64,000 nt of DNA. Origin: Trichoplax adhaerens (lineage: Eukaryota > Placozoa > Uniplacotomia > Trichoplacea > Trichoplacidae). Shown here piece by piece: positions 41,001 to 54,585 of this stretch. The first letter of the stretch is position 1. Every line of letters begins with the position of its first letter. Location: contig NW_002060972.1 in the NCBI RefSeq assembly GCF_000150275.1, forward strand, positions 438,500-502,499, given 5' to 3'. The translations under genes were made by a program, and so were the position numbers. Below the pieces are notes generated by a model. The model ran no database searches, was not told the DNA's origin, and saw only the letters and a program-made list of their open reading frames with translations.

Positions 41001-43884
41001 AATTATTAAGGGATTATGTTAGGCTTAATTCGGTATCGATTCACTTTCAACATAATTGAAAAATTATAAAACTAATTCAACATTAGTGGTACGAGCTAAT
41101 TCATCCATTATTTACCTGTTATGATCATCATAAATCTATGGCATACACACTTAATTATGAAGAAGATTAGTTCCACCAGTACATTTAATGCAAGAAACTA
41201 ACCAGACTATCTAATTATAATTGATTGATGAATGGATAATTATTCACCATGATATAGATTGAATAGTTACGGTCTACAATATATTGTTATTAATTTCAAA
41301 GTTGTATTTTGATTACCGTCGATTGTTCACCTTATAAAATCTAGAATTTCAAACAGACTAGATGATTAATGAAGTTTTGTACTTGGCTAATTTATTTAAT
41401 TTGGACTGTAGATAATTTGCTCTAATTTCATTTTCAGTTTAATCGGCTCTGATATCTGTGCCGCTGCAGTCCTGATCTCTTTTGGAGCTGTGCTCGGCAA
41501 GACATCACCATTGCAATTAATGGTCATGGCACTCCTTGAAGTTATATTTTATGCTGTCAACGAAACTATATGCTTTCAGTATCTAAAAATTAGTGATATG
41601 GGTGGATCTATCGTTATTCATGCTTTTGGAGCTTACTTTGGTCTGGCAGTCGCGCTAGTAATGAACAAAAAAGAGGCAGTTGATAATCCAAACGAAGGAT
41701 CTTCTTATCAATCGGATTTATCAGCAATGATCGGTTAGAGATGATTTAGAGTGTACATTCTATAACATTTATCGCGTAGTCACGAAATTTCAAATTTTAT
41801 TCAAGGTATACGTCTAGAATTTAGCAACATCAATCTTTAAATTTTATTTTATCAGTAACACTGGAATTTATAGATGTACTGTATTCATTCCAAAAACTTA
41901 GATAATTGATTTCAGTAAATTTTGCTAATATTGAGCAATGACTTTTAGCTAAACTATTTAGCGCTTAATGATTATGTAATACATTATGTCAACTACTATA
42001 CAAATATCGGCGAGTTTGCTAATACTTTTACAAAAATTGTTGTAAATGGTCTATCATATTGTCGATTATTTAGCATGAACAGCAAATAATACTTTTCTCG
42101 CTGGCAATAGGTACTGTCTTTCTTTGGATATTTTGGCCTGGCTTTAATGCAGGCTTAGCATCAGGAGATCAGCAACAGCGAGCTGTCTTTAATACTTACT
42201 TTGCATTAGCAGCTTGCACATGCACTAGCTTTGTTATAAGCTCGCTTATTGATCGTGAAGGAAGATATCGAATGGTAAGTGAACGCTATTAATTTACAGT
42301 ATAATCGCTTCAAAATTTGCTTGCAAGATGACTTTGAGCTTTCTTTAAATTTATTATAGACTTATTGCTTTGCATTTTGACTTAGGTACACGTACAAAAT
42401 TCCACTTTAGCTGGAGGTGTTGCCGTTGGTGCTTCTGCAAATATGCTTTTGCCTATTTGGCTAAGCATGCTAACGGGTATCATTGCCGGTATCATCAGCG
42501 TCATTGGATACGACTATATTACGGTAAGCTATTAATAGTAATATTCAGTAGCTGCTAACATCTTACCTACAGCTACTTTGTAGAGTCTAAGTTAAAATTA
42601 AACGTGTCATTTCATTTTCTTTAGCAGAAATGAGTACTTTTATGTCGTGAAAATGATATTTTCATTTATTGCGTAGCAGAAAGAGAGAAATTTTATTATA
42701 TTAGCGCAATCACTCAGTTTGCTCAATGTTAAGCTTCAATCAAAGGGTACTCTTACTCCTTATTTTCGATTTAGTTTCGCTGCATCCTAAGACAATTGAA
42801 TGTTTGATTTCGATTATTAATTATAATTGAAATATCATTACCTGCATCAATCGTCTATTAATTCATGAGTAATAAATTTGCTAGCATATGTTTAGCTAAT
42901 ACAAAGATCTAGCCGTTTCATTATTTAGATACAGAATAGATGGCATAGATAATTAAGGAAATTAGTTTATTTTCATTGTCACTTTTCTCTGATTTGGATC
43001 AATACAGCCTTTTTTGGCTAAGAAACGAATTCATGACACATGTGGTGTGAATAATTTGCATGGTATGCCAGCCTTGATTGCCGCAATACTTAGCATCATT
43101 ATGGCATCATTGGCCCATTTTAATCAATACGAACAAAGGCAAGTTCGTCGGGATTATAATTTTAACAATTCAATTTCTGATAGCTATATAGTGACGAAAT
43201 TTGGCTGATTTAAACCCATTAATTGATAGGACTAACTATTGATCTATTTTAATATGATATGCCTAACAGCTTATACAGTATATTCCCTGCTCGAACTCCA
43301 TCAAATCTGAACATGACTTTACCAGCTGGTGCTATAGATATTCCTGGTGAACCTGTAACTGCAGCAGGGCAAGCTGGCTTGCAAGCCGCTGGAATTGGAG
43401 TAACACTAGCTATCTCCATCGCATCTGGATTAATTACAGGTAGCTCTGCTTCTCTATGTTTGCATATTTATATGCATCTGCGAAAAGTCATGTGTACTTA
43501 TTGATGCTATTGCATCTTCAGTGAATACAACTGTATCTTAGTATTTACCTATATACCTCCTCCATTTTCGTTAGGTTGTATCATCAGACTGTCAATATTT
43601 GATGAAGTCCGTACCGAAGATTACTATCTAGATTCTCCACATTGGGAGGTAATATGCTGAATGGTTACGGTAGTTTTCCTACATTTCTAGGGCCAATTTG
43701 GAAATACTAGTCATTATGAAAGTAGAATTCGCGTTTTTCATTCATTTACTGATCAAATAATATTTAAATAATACTAGTCTGATAACATAATGTGAAACTA
43801 ATATAGATTCCTGATGAGGACGATAACATTACGGTGACCCAGGATGACCGAGGAAGCAAAACCAAAACTTCGGAAGTGGTATAA
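38065..43884 (+). CDS. Rh-type ammonium/ammonia channel, copy 1 (nine exons)
   Basis: Rhesus-family ammonium transport protein of the plasma membrane. Exons: 38065-38209, 38595-38784, 41438-41733, 42111-42274, 42386-42523, 43008-43138, 43270-43439, 43575-43648, 43807-43884. They join in frame to 461 residues plus stop, the normal Rh length, with 11-12 hydrophobic segments expected. Family hallmarks: [19 protein letters not shown] in TM2, [10 protein letters not shown]165 in KISDMGGS, the pore twin-histidine pair H173 ([12 protein letters not shown]) and H329 (CGVNNLHG), and [13 protein letters not shown]. These predict a working conduction pore. Introns are GT-AG except intron 6, which starts with GC (43139). 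Intron 2 is 2.65 kb, the rest 0.11-0.48 kb. The first ATG opens an exon typical of the family start (MGxLSRK). A close paralogue follows at 48054. It is nearer to invertebrate Rh and RhBG/RhCG proteins than to Amt/Mep. Confidence 0.95.
43139..43269 (+). other. GC-AG intron in Rh copy 1 (intron 6)
   Basis: Copy 2 has a normal donor here (AAAG|GTAAAT). Copy 1 reads AAAG|GCAAGT at the same codon and phase, and the acceptor is AACAG|C at 43269/43270. Splicing there keeps the frame and restores the conserved Ser-Leu-Tyr-Ser join. No GT nearby would do so. The rest of the donor matches the strong consensus, as is usual for GC-AG introns. Confidence 0.88.
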
Positions 43885-46800
43885 TGATTAAAATCCACCC
43901 TCAGTCACAACGCAAATACATAATAATATCGTATCGATTAAAGGCATTTTAGATGATTCCGCAGCCCTTTTCGTCGCCCAATAACGCCGATACCAGAAAT
44001 AGAATAACTGTCTCAAGCATCTTACAGGAATACCTCAAAGAAGAATGGGTACTGGAGATATCTAGCGCAAACTCGTTAAAGTTTACTATTGTTATGTATT
44101 ATCGGTGAACATTATGTACGCGTACTCAAGGTAGTAACTGATTATATATTATTTCTTTTAATATATCGATATTTTTGAGGAGTGATATGTGAAAGAAAGT
44201 AGTACACCTAGTTTACAAAAGCAGCTTACAGGTATTATCGTATCTCGATATTAATTGGAAAGCTATCCGAATCTTTTCAAAATCCGATTTTTATGTACGG
44301 AGAAAATACACTGCCAGTTTTTACTTATCATGTTCAAGGTGTTACTTTAGATAAATTTAGTTAGCTTGGAATTAGAAATATGGTATAAACTAGCTGCTTA
44401 AATACAGTTGAACTTTCAAATTCAGTAAAAGTGCTTATCTATTAAAAAAATCAAATACATGTTAAAGATAAATGATACATGATAAAATTGGTAGGCTACA
44501 TAGAGAATCTGAATTGAACACTAATATCCTGTTTGGATGACTAATTATTACTTAGAATATAAATAATATAATTGGATTAAAGGAATGAAGTAAATTTATA
44601 TTTGGCAAATTTTTGACTGCTCATTCCCAATAATGTACTGTTTTTTGACTCTATAATGGTTGAAATATGATTCAATTTAATTATAACTTCAAATTATATC
44701 CTGTAGTAATATGGTGCGGATTCCGCTATACAATAGAATTTTATAATTCTACTGCCGAAAATAACTTCGCTACTGTATAATTGAGCACTCAGGGCTTGGA
44801 GTATCGATCACCTGTACATTGAAAGACGATCACATTACTTTTTCTCTTTAGGAGCCACTAAATATTGTCACTATCTATAGTTTCATGTGTTTGAGTAAAC
44901 CAAATCCGTTAGGTTACCAACGAGTAACAAAATCAAATCTGAGATTTAATTCTAGTCAAAAACTCTACCATCTTCCTAATCCTGTCTCCCTCTAGATAGG
45001 CTGGCATAGCCTTCAATATTTCTGTTTTATGCAGTCCTATTCTAGCATAAATTATCAATTTAAGATAATTACACTTTTTGAAGAACCATATCTAAAATCT
45101 TGATAATTAATACTTATGTTAGTCATCGTATCAGCAAATAATTACCGCAACATGAACATAACACTTTCTAAAATATAATGGGTAAATTTGGTATTAAGCC
45201 GTAGCTAATAGAGCATAATTGAAGGATGTTAGTATTATAAAAAATTTGATTTTATTTTTACTTCAGCCTAAGTGATACAGCTATTTTTGATTGCTTTAAT
45301 AAATTGTCACTTTTAATATAGGATTAATCCTAACGTTTGGCTAATCCCACTGTAATTAAACATAAACTGTTTCTTACTCCAATTATTCTCTCAGGTAACA
45401 TGCTTAGGTTAATCTTGGGTCAATTAGCTGCTGCTATAGTGTATCATGAAGTACAAAATTGGTTACTTTGACAATTATAAGATTCTAAGAATGAATGATA
45501 AATTAATCTCTCATCCTTCAGTGGTATAAACATTATTTACTCCCTTCACTCTTCTTATGTAAATAACTTGTTTTAAGGCTACATCATATTGTGAATTTGG
45601 CAATGCTATCTGCTAGCTGAACTTGATATTAGCAGTCTTTAAAGAGCGTTAAATCTTGAGTTGCAATAAAATCATTAGTATTTTCTTATAGTAATATTGG
45701 AGATGAAGCAGTTACATAAATTTTAACTCGTTTACAACAAGGTTTTAGCCAAATCATCCATCAAGTACGTTAATGTGCTTCAAATAGTAGATGATATCAT
45801 CCCATGATATTTCTCGAGAATTTAGTAAATACTACAGCGGTGACCCTTAAATCTATTTTTTTTCCAATCCTGATTCGAATTTTGGTCAGAATTATGAACC
45901 GAATGACCGAAGATTTTCATCACAGCGCCAATAAAAGTAGCTTACAGCTGATCTCAAACAGCATTCTGTGAATATATCAGTTCAATCAGCTCATATCTAA
46001 TCTTTCTTTGCGATTAAAGTCTTTTGAGTAATCCATATTAGATACCGTACCGTAAGCATGATTATAATTTCACTAGAGACGTACAATTTTAAAATATGTT
46101 ACATTTTATAACTACTTCAGTACCAAACAGAAGAATAGCGAATTCAGCTATCATTTTTATAAAAGTTATCAACATAATTACCCACTTAGTGGTCTAGTTT
46201 TAATTAAAAGCTAAGAATGATTTATTATTTATAAAGTTTCCACGTAATCCAATAATAATGGCTTGAACTACATCTGGCTCGATATTTAGCTACAAAATAG
46301 TTTATATTAACAAAACTGATTTACGTAGCATTATCGTTACTATCAGTAAGAAATAGCTGCTGGCTAGAATTCTAGATCGACTAATAAATAGTATAGTTTT
46401 GATAAAGGGAATAATGCCTTGATTACGTGAGCATTTAAAGGCATGATCTCTAAATGTCTCTATCATCATGATAGAAACTACAAAGTAGATCAGAAAAGCA
46501 GAAAGAAATGAATTATAGATACGCGTCTAATCAGGATATATGAGCTAAAAGAATTGCTGGTGTAAATTTTCGATCGTTTTCATTCGTATTATAAAAGTAA
46601 AATCAGTTTATGGAGATTGCAATCAAGCTATTTTACAGCTGTACAGGAATAATGAGTACAATAAGTCTACTAGGGAAAAGAAGCATTTTATCTTAGTATG
46701 AAAGGTAACTTTATTTCTTGAAAGCTTTGCTAATTTAACGTCTATACACTTGCTATAGATCATAATAGCTATTAAAGGTAATTAGGTAAGTAAGAATGTA

Positions 46801-48053
46801 GCGTAACTCAAGTTTGGAGTGTCTAACCATTTTTAACTAAGGATGTAATTCCACCTTAATTTTATCAGATGCCTTTTCTATCTATAACGCTGCGTAGTTT
46901 AGTTGCACAAACTTCATAGACCGATACAAAAATAGTGCAATATAGAGAATTTTACACGATGCTCAATTTGGGCATCGCTTGGTATGGACTTCTAGATTTA
47001 GAAGTCTATGCATTTGGTCAGGTTCTGTGTGAAATCCATATTCAATGTGTCTTCAATATTATCATTTTTAACAATGATTAGATTAGAAACATATGTTACT
47101 GCACGAGAATGACAAAAGCAGAGATGAATTAGGAAACACTTTTCGGCTGGTCTACTATCGCCCTTATATCCTCATTTATTTCATCATCACGACTCACGAG
47201 ATGCACTATATTGTAAGTGATTCTACATCTATTACATTAAACTTATATCAGACTCTAATCTTGATCACATCCAAATCATAGTTATCTTCGACATTAATCA
47301 GGATGATATCCGAATCATCGTTATTTCAGACGCTAATCTTAATTACATCGTAATCATCAGCATCTTAGACCCTAATTTTAATTACATCCAAATCGTCGTT
47401 GTTTTTTGACCTTCACGTTTCCTGATGATCCCTGATTGTATTCTCCAGCAGCTGTGAGTGGCATAAGAAGTAATAGTTGTATCCAATCATGTTGTATCGC
47501 AGGTTAAGCGATAGATCAATTACCAATCATCGTCCAGAATAAGATATTATTCATCATGTTTATTATCCAAATTAATAGTTAGATCATAGTCTGTAATAAA
47601 AACTACTATCATGATACAACCAATTAAATAGCAAGGCTGACTAGTACTTTGTTCTGCCATCGAATGATTACCACGCCCCTCGATCGGCTAGCTGTTAGCA
47701 TTTAGAGGCTAGTGCTTGGTGGCCAGCATGCATCTCTAACTGAACTTACTGCTAAAAGCCATATTACTTTTACAGTTCGTTCTTGAAATTAGCCCATTAG
47801 AACCGACCTTGACTGGTATTGTAGTGACGTCGGTGAAAAGTTAACAGTGCCATTGCTACAAGCGTTGCTGAGGCAAGAAATCAAGTCAAGACTATCCGCT
47901 ATTTTTCTATTAGATACAGTATTATATCTAAAATTGATTAGATAACGGAATTGTCCTACATTATCAACCTTTTAGTCGTCAATATTACTTCCACTTGCCA
48001 GGCGAACTAGTAGAATTAAGCATAAACCAACAAATTAATTAGTCTACATCATC
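43885..48053. other. 4.2-kb spacer between the two Rh genes
   Basis: Non-coding as far as I can tell. No leftover Rh exon was noticed, so the spacer does not look like a third decayed copy. It contains a four-copy 39-bp tandem repeat at 47251-47406 and a GC-richer patch around 47670-47760, some 300 bp upstream of the Rh copy 2 start. The promoter of copy 2 should lie in its right part, but no element can be assigned. Confidence 0.5.
47251..47406. repeat. 39-bp tandem repeat, four copies
   Basis: Four consecutive units of exactly 39 bp start at 47251, 47290, 47329 and 47368. Each has the form gac..taatcttaattacatc.aaatcatcgttattt with substitutions but no indels. Because 39 is a multiple of three, the array stays open in one plus-strand frame as a 13-residue repeat (D-x-N...I-x-I-I/V). 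No start codon or splice context supports translation, so I treat it as a minisatellite. Confidence 0.85.
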
Positions 48054-51000
48054 ATGGGATTATTGAGCCGTAAATTAGTCATTTTAATGACTGTCTTTGA
48101 GATTGTGGCACTTATTTTATTTGCAGTCTTCGTCCAATTTGATAGTGTTGCTTTGCCAACCTCTCATGCTGAATCTTTTCATGGTGTATCTTATGCAAGT
48201 AAGTATGGTGCAGTTACAAACTAGGCAAGAAAAAGTAAAAATTAGCCTTAAATATGTCGATTATTGTCTGTCTACATTAATGCAATTAAACATGAATCAT
48301 GACAAAATCTTCGTTCTTATATGCTGTAGAGAAGGGATGTTAAATCACATTAATGCTGATACTAAGTTGTACCGATGTCTTATAAATTAGTGAGCCCATG
48401 ATTATACGTTCCATGATGCTTATATATGTAGATAACTGTTAATTTCCTTTCCTGATAAGAGCATGAATAAGATCGCTGTGATACTAATTGACCTTGATGT
48501 ACTCCTTTGTCTATATTGTATTGATAGCTATTTCTGAGGAGATCACCATAAATATGCTGCAATCCAACTTTCTTTCCTGATTTTTCGTGTTAACCTTCAT
48601 TTCCATTTACTTTGCTCTATACTTATTTTAGTGTTTCAAGATATTCATGTCATGATCTTTGTTGGCTTTGGCTTCTTAATGACATTTTTAAAGAAATATT
48701 CCTTCAGTAGTGTTGGCTTTAATTTACTTTTAGCCTCTTTTGTAATCCAATGGTCAACTCTCACCCTGGGGTTCTGCCATTCTTGGTCTAATTTTAGCCA
48801 TATACTTATCGATACCGAATCGTAAGTCGATTAATGAACGAAAGATACACTATTAATATGCTCCAATAGTGAATAGCTACTGTTGCTCTTATACGCCAAT
48901 TTCACACTTGATTTAAAGCCTTGACTTTATGTACCTCATCTATGACGTTAAAATTAATGCAGATCAGTTTTACGTCTCATTTTTATCTGGCCACTTTATC
49001 CTAAACGAACTATTTGGTAGTCACTTTTTGCAAAACTTTTTAGCAAAACCATACGCTACTTTGGATTAATTCTTAATGCTAAACTACACAGATACATATA
49101 TATTTTAACGGCATATGTTCACTAATGTTAACGTTTAAGAAGACTTATGGCTGACCTCAGCAAAGAATAACTGTTGTAATTGATTATTGTAGCCCAAAAT
49201 GAAATGAGTGATCTAAAGTTATCGTTGCAAGCGTTAGATATTGCATAGTTGCAGTGAAATTGCTATGTATCATTGACTCTTTGATCGATTTCAAATTTAC
49301 AGTACCGTAGAGATGAAAGTAGAATTGAGGCTTGGTGCTCAAATATCCAGTCTTAGTATTAGATTTTAATTTACGATCGATGGAGTATACTCTTATACTT
49401 GCATAGTAAATAGATCAAATTGAACCATACGGTTTCAATGAAAAAAACAATTAAATTGTGGTAGTTGGCCTGTATGGAATTGTTGTTTTAATGCAAATTC
49501 CCTTTAGGAATTTGCTAACTTGGGCGCTGTTTTTCACCTTTAATAATTTTGTGAAAAGGTGGATGTCAATGATCAACAGTAAAAGTGATAGCGAGTTAAT
49601 TGATGAACTCACAAGCTAGAGTCGTTTTCTTTGCAAAGAGGCAATGATAACACCTGCAAAAAGCACATGAGATTAATTTAACGTATTAAAAATTAGCACA
49701 CCAGCAACTAAGTAACTAAGTAATACACTACTTAACTACGTAAATGTAATTAAATTCCAGCAGTACTGAGTTTTGTTCGATACAGGGACGAAGACTACTG
49801 AGACTAAGTTTAATTACATAAAGTACGTCAGGTTAATACGTTCAGATAAATTTTTAGGAGATGGAAAATAAGAGTCGTAATTTAGTTTCTAACAGATTTT
49901 TCTCTTATTTCAAATATCATGTTTTTATGGGATGGTATCAAGCAAATGTCCCTAAAAAATTAATTTAAAACAGATACAGCTAATATCTTAGCCGAACTTT
50001 AGCGATTTTTTTGTTAAAATTTTCCTCTCTAGTTGCTATAGAGTATTTTAAATGATTCGCTATCCATATAAATTTGATACTTATTACATTTTTACCGCTT
50101 CATTTGAAATGACAGTTTAATTGCTGCTGACATATGTGCAGCTGCAATATTGATCTCCTTTGGAGCTGTACTTGGCAAGACGTCAACTTTGCAGCTAATT
50201 GTTATGGCATTTTTCGAAGTTATATTCTATTCCATCAACGAAACTTTATGCTTACAGTATCTAAAAATTAGCGATATGGGTGGATCTATCGTTATTCATG
50301 CATTTGGAGCTTATTTCGGTTTAGCAGTTGCCTTCGTATTATATAGTAGAGATGCAGTTGGTCATGCCAACGAAGGATCTTCCTATCAATCGGATATATC
50401 AGCAATGATAGGTTAGTAAAATGATGCAGCATATTTTAACTTACGATTCGATAATAAATGGTTTCCTCAAATATCAAATGCATAAAATAAGATAAGCTAT
50501 TTCTTCAATACTTATCTATCTTTGGGGATATATTTACTTTCAATGTTGATAGTCAACGAACAAAAGTACCCTTACCTATCGAATAAATTAAATACTTAAG
50601 CCTAATCAAGAACTTTTAAGGGTGCTTTTTGTCTTAATTAAAATTATCAATGATTTAAAGGAATTATGTAAATTGAAAGTTTTTGCTATACAGTGCATAA
50701 TTTAGATTCTAACTTGACTAAACTTGATGATCTAATTCATCGATAAATTTTAATGACCAATATGACCATAATTCCTAAAGTAAAGCAAAACAGGTTAATC
50801 AATTCAATTGTTGAATAATACTGTAATTATTCGTTTGATGAACTTTCACGGTACTATAAATTAACGATGAAAAAAGACAATGGTTTTACGAGCGATAAAG
50901 AACTGTTAACTTCGCTTAAACAACAATAATAGGAGCTGCTGAATGTTAAATATAGACTACATTTCTTTTATATACGTATTGTACCGTCTTAGTTTAATTT

Positions 51001-53157
51001 AATTATTAATTACATATTAACAAGTATCATATGGCTAATATATTGAAGTTTCTATATAAATTATTTTTACACCATCATAGGAGTACAAGCTATGGAATAG
51101 CTATCAGTGAAGGAATTAGGATAAATTTTAACAACAATATTTGCATACATTAAAGCGTTTTTAAAATATTAATTGTATCTAATTGCAAAAACGGTACAAA
51201 TTTTCCATTATTTACTGAGGAATATTCCTTTTTTGTAGTAGTTTTTTAGATTTACTAATATTATAATAACTTAATCACACATGTTCTCTTCAGTTATTAA
51301 CTTACAATTTTGATGTCTTAGGCAGTAATTTTTACTAGAATTAGTAATATAATATTTTTGACGATAGGTACCGTCTTCTTATGGATATTTTGGCCAAGTT
51401 TCAACGCCGGCTTAGCGTCAGGAGATCAACAGCAACGTGCCGTTTTCAATACTTACTTTGCATTAGCGGCATGTACTTGCACAAGCTTTGTTGTCAGCTC
51501 ACTTCTTGATCGGGAAGGAAGATATCGAATGGTTAGTCCATTTTGGCAACTAATATTTTACACTAAACCTATGCGAAAAACTCTTTATAGATTGTACAGA
51601 GCATTATTTTAAAGCTTATTCCTAAGTTACTGCATGTTCTTTAATTTTATCTAGGTTCATATACAAAATTCTACTTTAGCTGGAGGTGTTGCTGTTGGAG
51701 CCTCAGCAAATATGCTTTTACCTATCTGGCTAAGCATGTTGACCGGTATTATCGCTGGTGTTGTCAGTGTTATTGGATACGATTACATATCAGTAAGTTA
51801 ATATGTTATACTTTTAATACTGAAAGTTATAGCTACAGCAGTAAATATTTTTCAGACGAAAAAGGTTACCTCTCATGAATACCGGGATTTGCAAGGCAAT
51901 TATTAGTTGTAGCTTGATAAAAGTTCTCATACACCTTCCAAAGCAATACAGTATGTCATATGTTCATGGGCTGAAGATAGATATTCCAATTAGATATACA
52001 AGTACTGCCATTGACTAGTGATGGTTTAACGCCTATGAATATAAATTTTTGGACGAGTTATTAGGCTAGCGTATTATTTTCATTACATCTTAAGTCTACG
52101 TATGTTATGAATTTTCAAAATAAATTAGGAAAATAATAACGTTATATGATTATATTGAAACCCTATCTTGTTTCTATAATAGTCAATTTTGATAATGGCG
52201 TATTTTATGCGAGTATCACGAGCTAGACATTGCACGGTACTAGCAATCATGATTATCTGACGAAATTGTATTGATCTTATTTCTGCATTTGCACCAATCT
52301 AGCCTTTCTTAGCAAAAAAACGAATTCATGACACTTGTGGAGTGAACAACTTGCATGGTATGCCTGCCTTGATAGCATCAGTTCTAAGTGCGATTATTGC
52401 GGCAACGGCTCATTTCAGTAGTTATGGAGAAAGGTAAATATTGTTATAGATTTTTACTGCTCGTTTAAATAAAATGATCATAACTAGTCACTGTCGTTGA
52501 TGCGACAAAATGATAATACTGTTCACTATCATATTGTAATTTATAAACAGCTTGTACAGCATATTTCCCGCTCGAAAACCAGCAACTCTGAACATGACCC
52601 TTCCAGTTGGCGTAGTTGATATGCCTGGCGAGCCACTATCCGCTGGAGGACAAGCTGCTATGCAAGCTGCAGGTATTGGTGTGACCTTGGGTATCTCCAT
52701 CTTATCTGGACTAATAACCGGTAATATTCGAATAAGAGCAAGCTATTATCTGTTACTGAACTTAAAAGATGCTTTAGTAGTCAAATTCTGAATCAGCACT
52801 TCTAAAGGTTATTATCCTAATTTACATGATCATTAAAATCATTTCCACTAGGTTACATTATCAAATTTTCGATATTCGATGATGTAGATAGCCAAGATTT
52901 CCACTTAGATTCGCCACATTGGGAGGTAACAATAAAGCGTTAACATTTTCGGTTAAAAATCGGAATCTATAATAAACATATACCAATGGTTGTATTTATA
53001 TTTGAAACTTCCCTATCTAACTAACTTCAAATGCTTTTGAAAATGAAATAACTAACGGCATAATATTTAATCTTAGGTTCCAGATTCCGAAGACGCTGCT
53101 AGAATGACGCAGTATCGCCTCCGAGATACGGTCAAGTCCGTTGAAGTGACAGTTTAA
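48054..53157 (+). CDS. Rh-type ammonium/ammonia channel, copy 2 (nine exons)
   Basis: Second Rhesus-family ammonium channel, head-to-tail with copy 1. Exons: 48054-48198, 48632-48821, 50116-50411, 51368-51531, 51655-51792, 52303-52433, 52551-52720, 52852-52925, 53077-53157. They join in frame to 462 residues plus stop. Exons 1-8 have exactly the same lengths and phases as copy 1; only the last exon differs (81 against 78 bp), as does the cytoplasmic tail it encodes. Conserved features: [15 protein letters not shown]165, pore histidines H173 and H329, [13 protein letters not shown] and CGVNNLHG. In exon 4 only 3 of 54 residues differ from copy 1 while many codon third positions do, so both copies have been kept under protein-level constraint. 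All introns are GT-AG, including intron 6. Exon 2 begins after an AG that makes an in-frame GTG look like a start; the true start is the ATG of exon 1. Confidence 0.95.
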
Positions 53158-54585
53158 GCTTACAATTTCATGTGAGTATTAGATACATTTAGTTAAGGTA
53201 TTTGGCTTTAGCATATAATCTACTACCACCATTTGAAACTGTATATAAAACACGTTGAAAACGTATTAAGCATTTCGCCAACGACGCATGCTTTGATCTT
53301 GATTAGTATGTAGCATTAAACAGCGTGCATGTAGAATTATACTTTAGCCCTAATTTCAGTGCACCAATGTTGTAACTTTAAAGAGTTGTTAATTTACTGA
53401 AGAGTATAAATTACTAGTATTACGTAATAGTTTACATGATCATTCACGCTTACAATATTCTTAATTGAAGATTAACGTACATTTATCGCATTATGTTGAC
53501 TATCATTTATAGGTGGATTCTATCAAGTCCAGGATTTCTTTACAGAACATGTTCAAATGCGTACGTAGATGATGGATCAATTTTTACAAATTGTGAGCGT
53601 TCATAGACAATGAAATATGGTAGATTCTGCTTGAAATTAGGGTTTAAATAAATGACTGGTTGATAATATATTATGCATAACAGGGATTACAACATCTGAT
53701 TTAGTCCCGCTGCTACTTGACGCATTGTAGGATAAGCTATTTAATTGATAGGGTTTTTTATTAAATGAAAGTAGATAATATAATTAAATTCGTTAAATAT
53801 ATTTTGCATATTGATTAATGCATTACCTATAATCATACTGTAGCAAAAGATACAACCGGGTGATCGATAGCTCAATAAAATTTTATTGTCTGCAATATAT
53901 CGATTTTATTTCGTATAAGACTTAGCTAGAAGAAATTCAGTCTATAAATATATTAAGTCCATCGGTGATATTAGCTTACGTAAAATATAAACTTCTAAAA
54001 TTGATATTTGTAATCTTACGGTAGAAATCAAGTTGAGGCTGAGTGTTATATTCCATCGCTCCGCCGAATCTATGGATACACCTGATTTGAGTGACGTTCA
54101 GTAATACATATGTACGCCAAACATTATTAATACATTTCTTCAATAGTGATAAATTCTAATGCAGTACATTATAAACTGTTTATAAAAAGAGTACAATATC
54201 AATGTAAAGACACAACTAAATAGTGATATAAATAAAACTATCAAACATGAATAATAATAATAATAATGTGAGATTAAATGGGTATATTGACTGTTTTTGA
54301 TATGTGATGAGTCATTTGTCCGTTAATTGAAAACTATAAGGGATAGTAAACAATAAGTAGCAACCACATATAATTAGTATGGGATAAGTACTACTTTTGA
54401 AATCGACTTTGGTCAGCCATCAATGACAGTATAGTTACGATATAATTTAAAGGATCAAGAAATTGCCGTTACCGATTATAAAGACCATAATGAAAAATGT
54501 TCTTAAGGTAAAAAAAACACTTCCCGTTGCACATATTTTTAGTAGCTAAAGTAACAAACTGAATTAATGTGCAATAGATTTAACA
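53158..54585. other. Spacer between Rh copy 2 and the AMP deaminase gene
   Basis: About 1.4 kb separates the convergent 3' ends of Rh copy 2 (plus) and AMPD (minus). It should hold both 3' UTRs. It contains a short AAT microsatellite at about 54250-54266. No further coding exon is seen. Confidence 0.55.

Noticed and set aside
47093-47281. 62-codon plus-strand open frame running into the 39-bp repeat
   Set aside because: It ends within the first repeat unit and is in a different frame from the open repeat frame; no coding support.
48631-48825. Apparent start codon at the beginning of Rh copy 2 exon 2
   Set aside because: The codon there is GTG and its G is part of the splice acceptor AG. The exon starts at 48632 and joins exon 1, which restores the conserved Met-Phe-Gln.
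52488-52700. Minus-strand open frame of 70 codons
   Set aside because: Antisense shadow of exon 7 of Rh copy 2.
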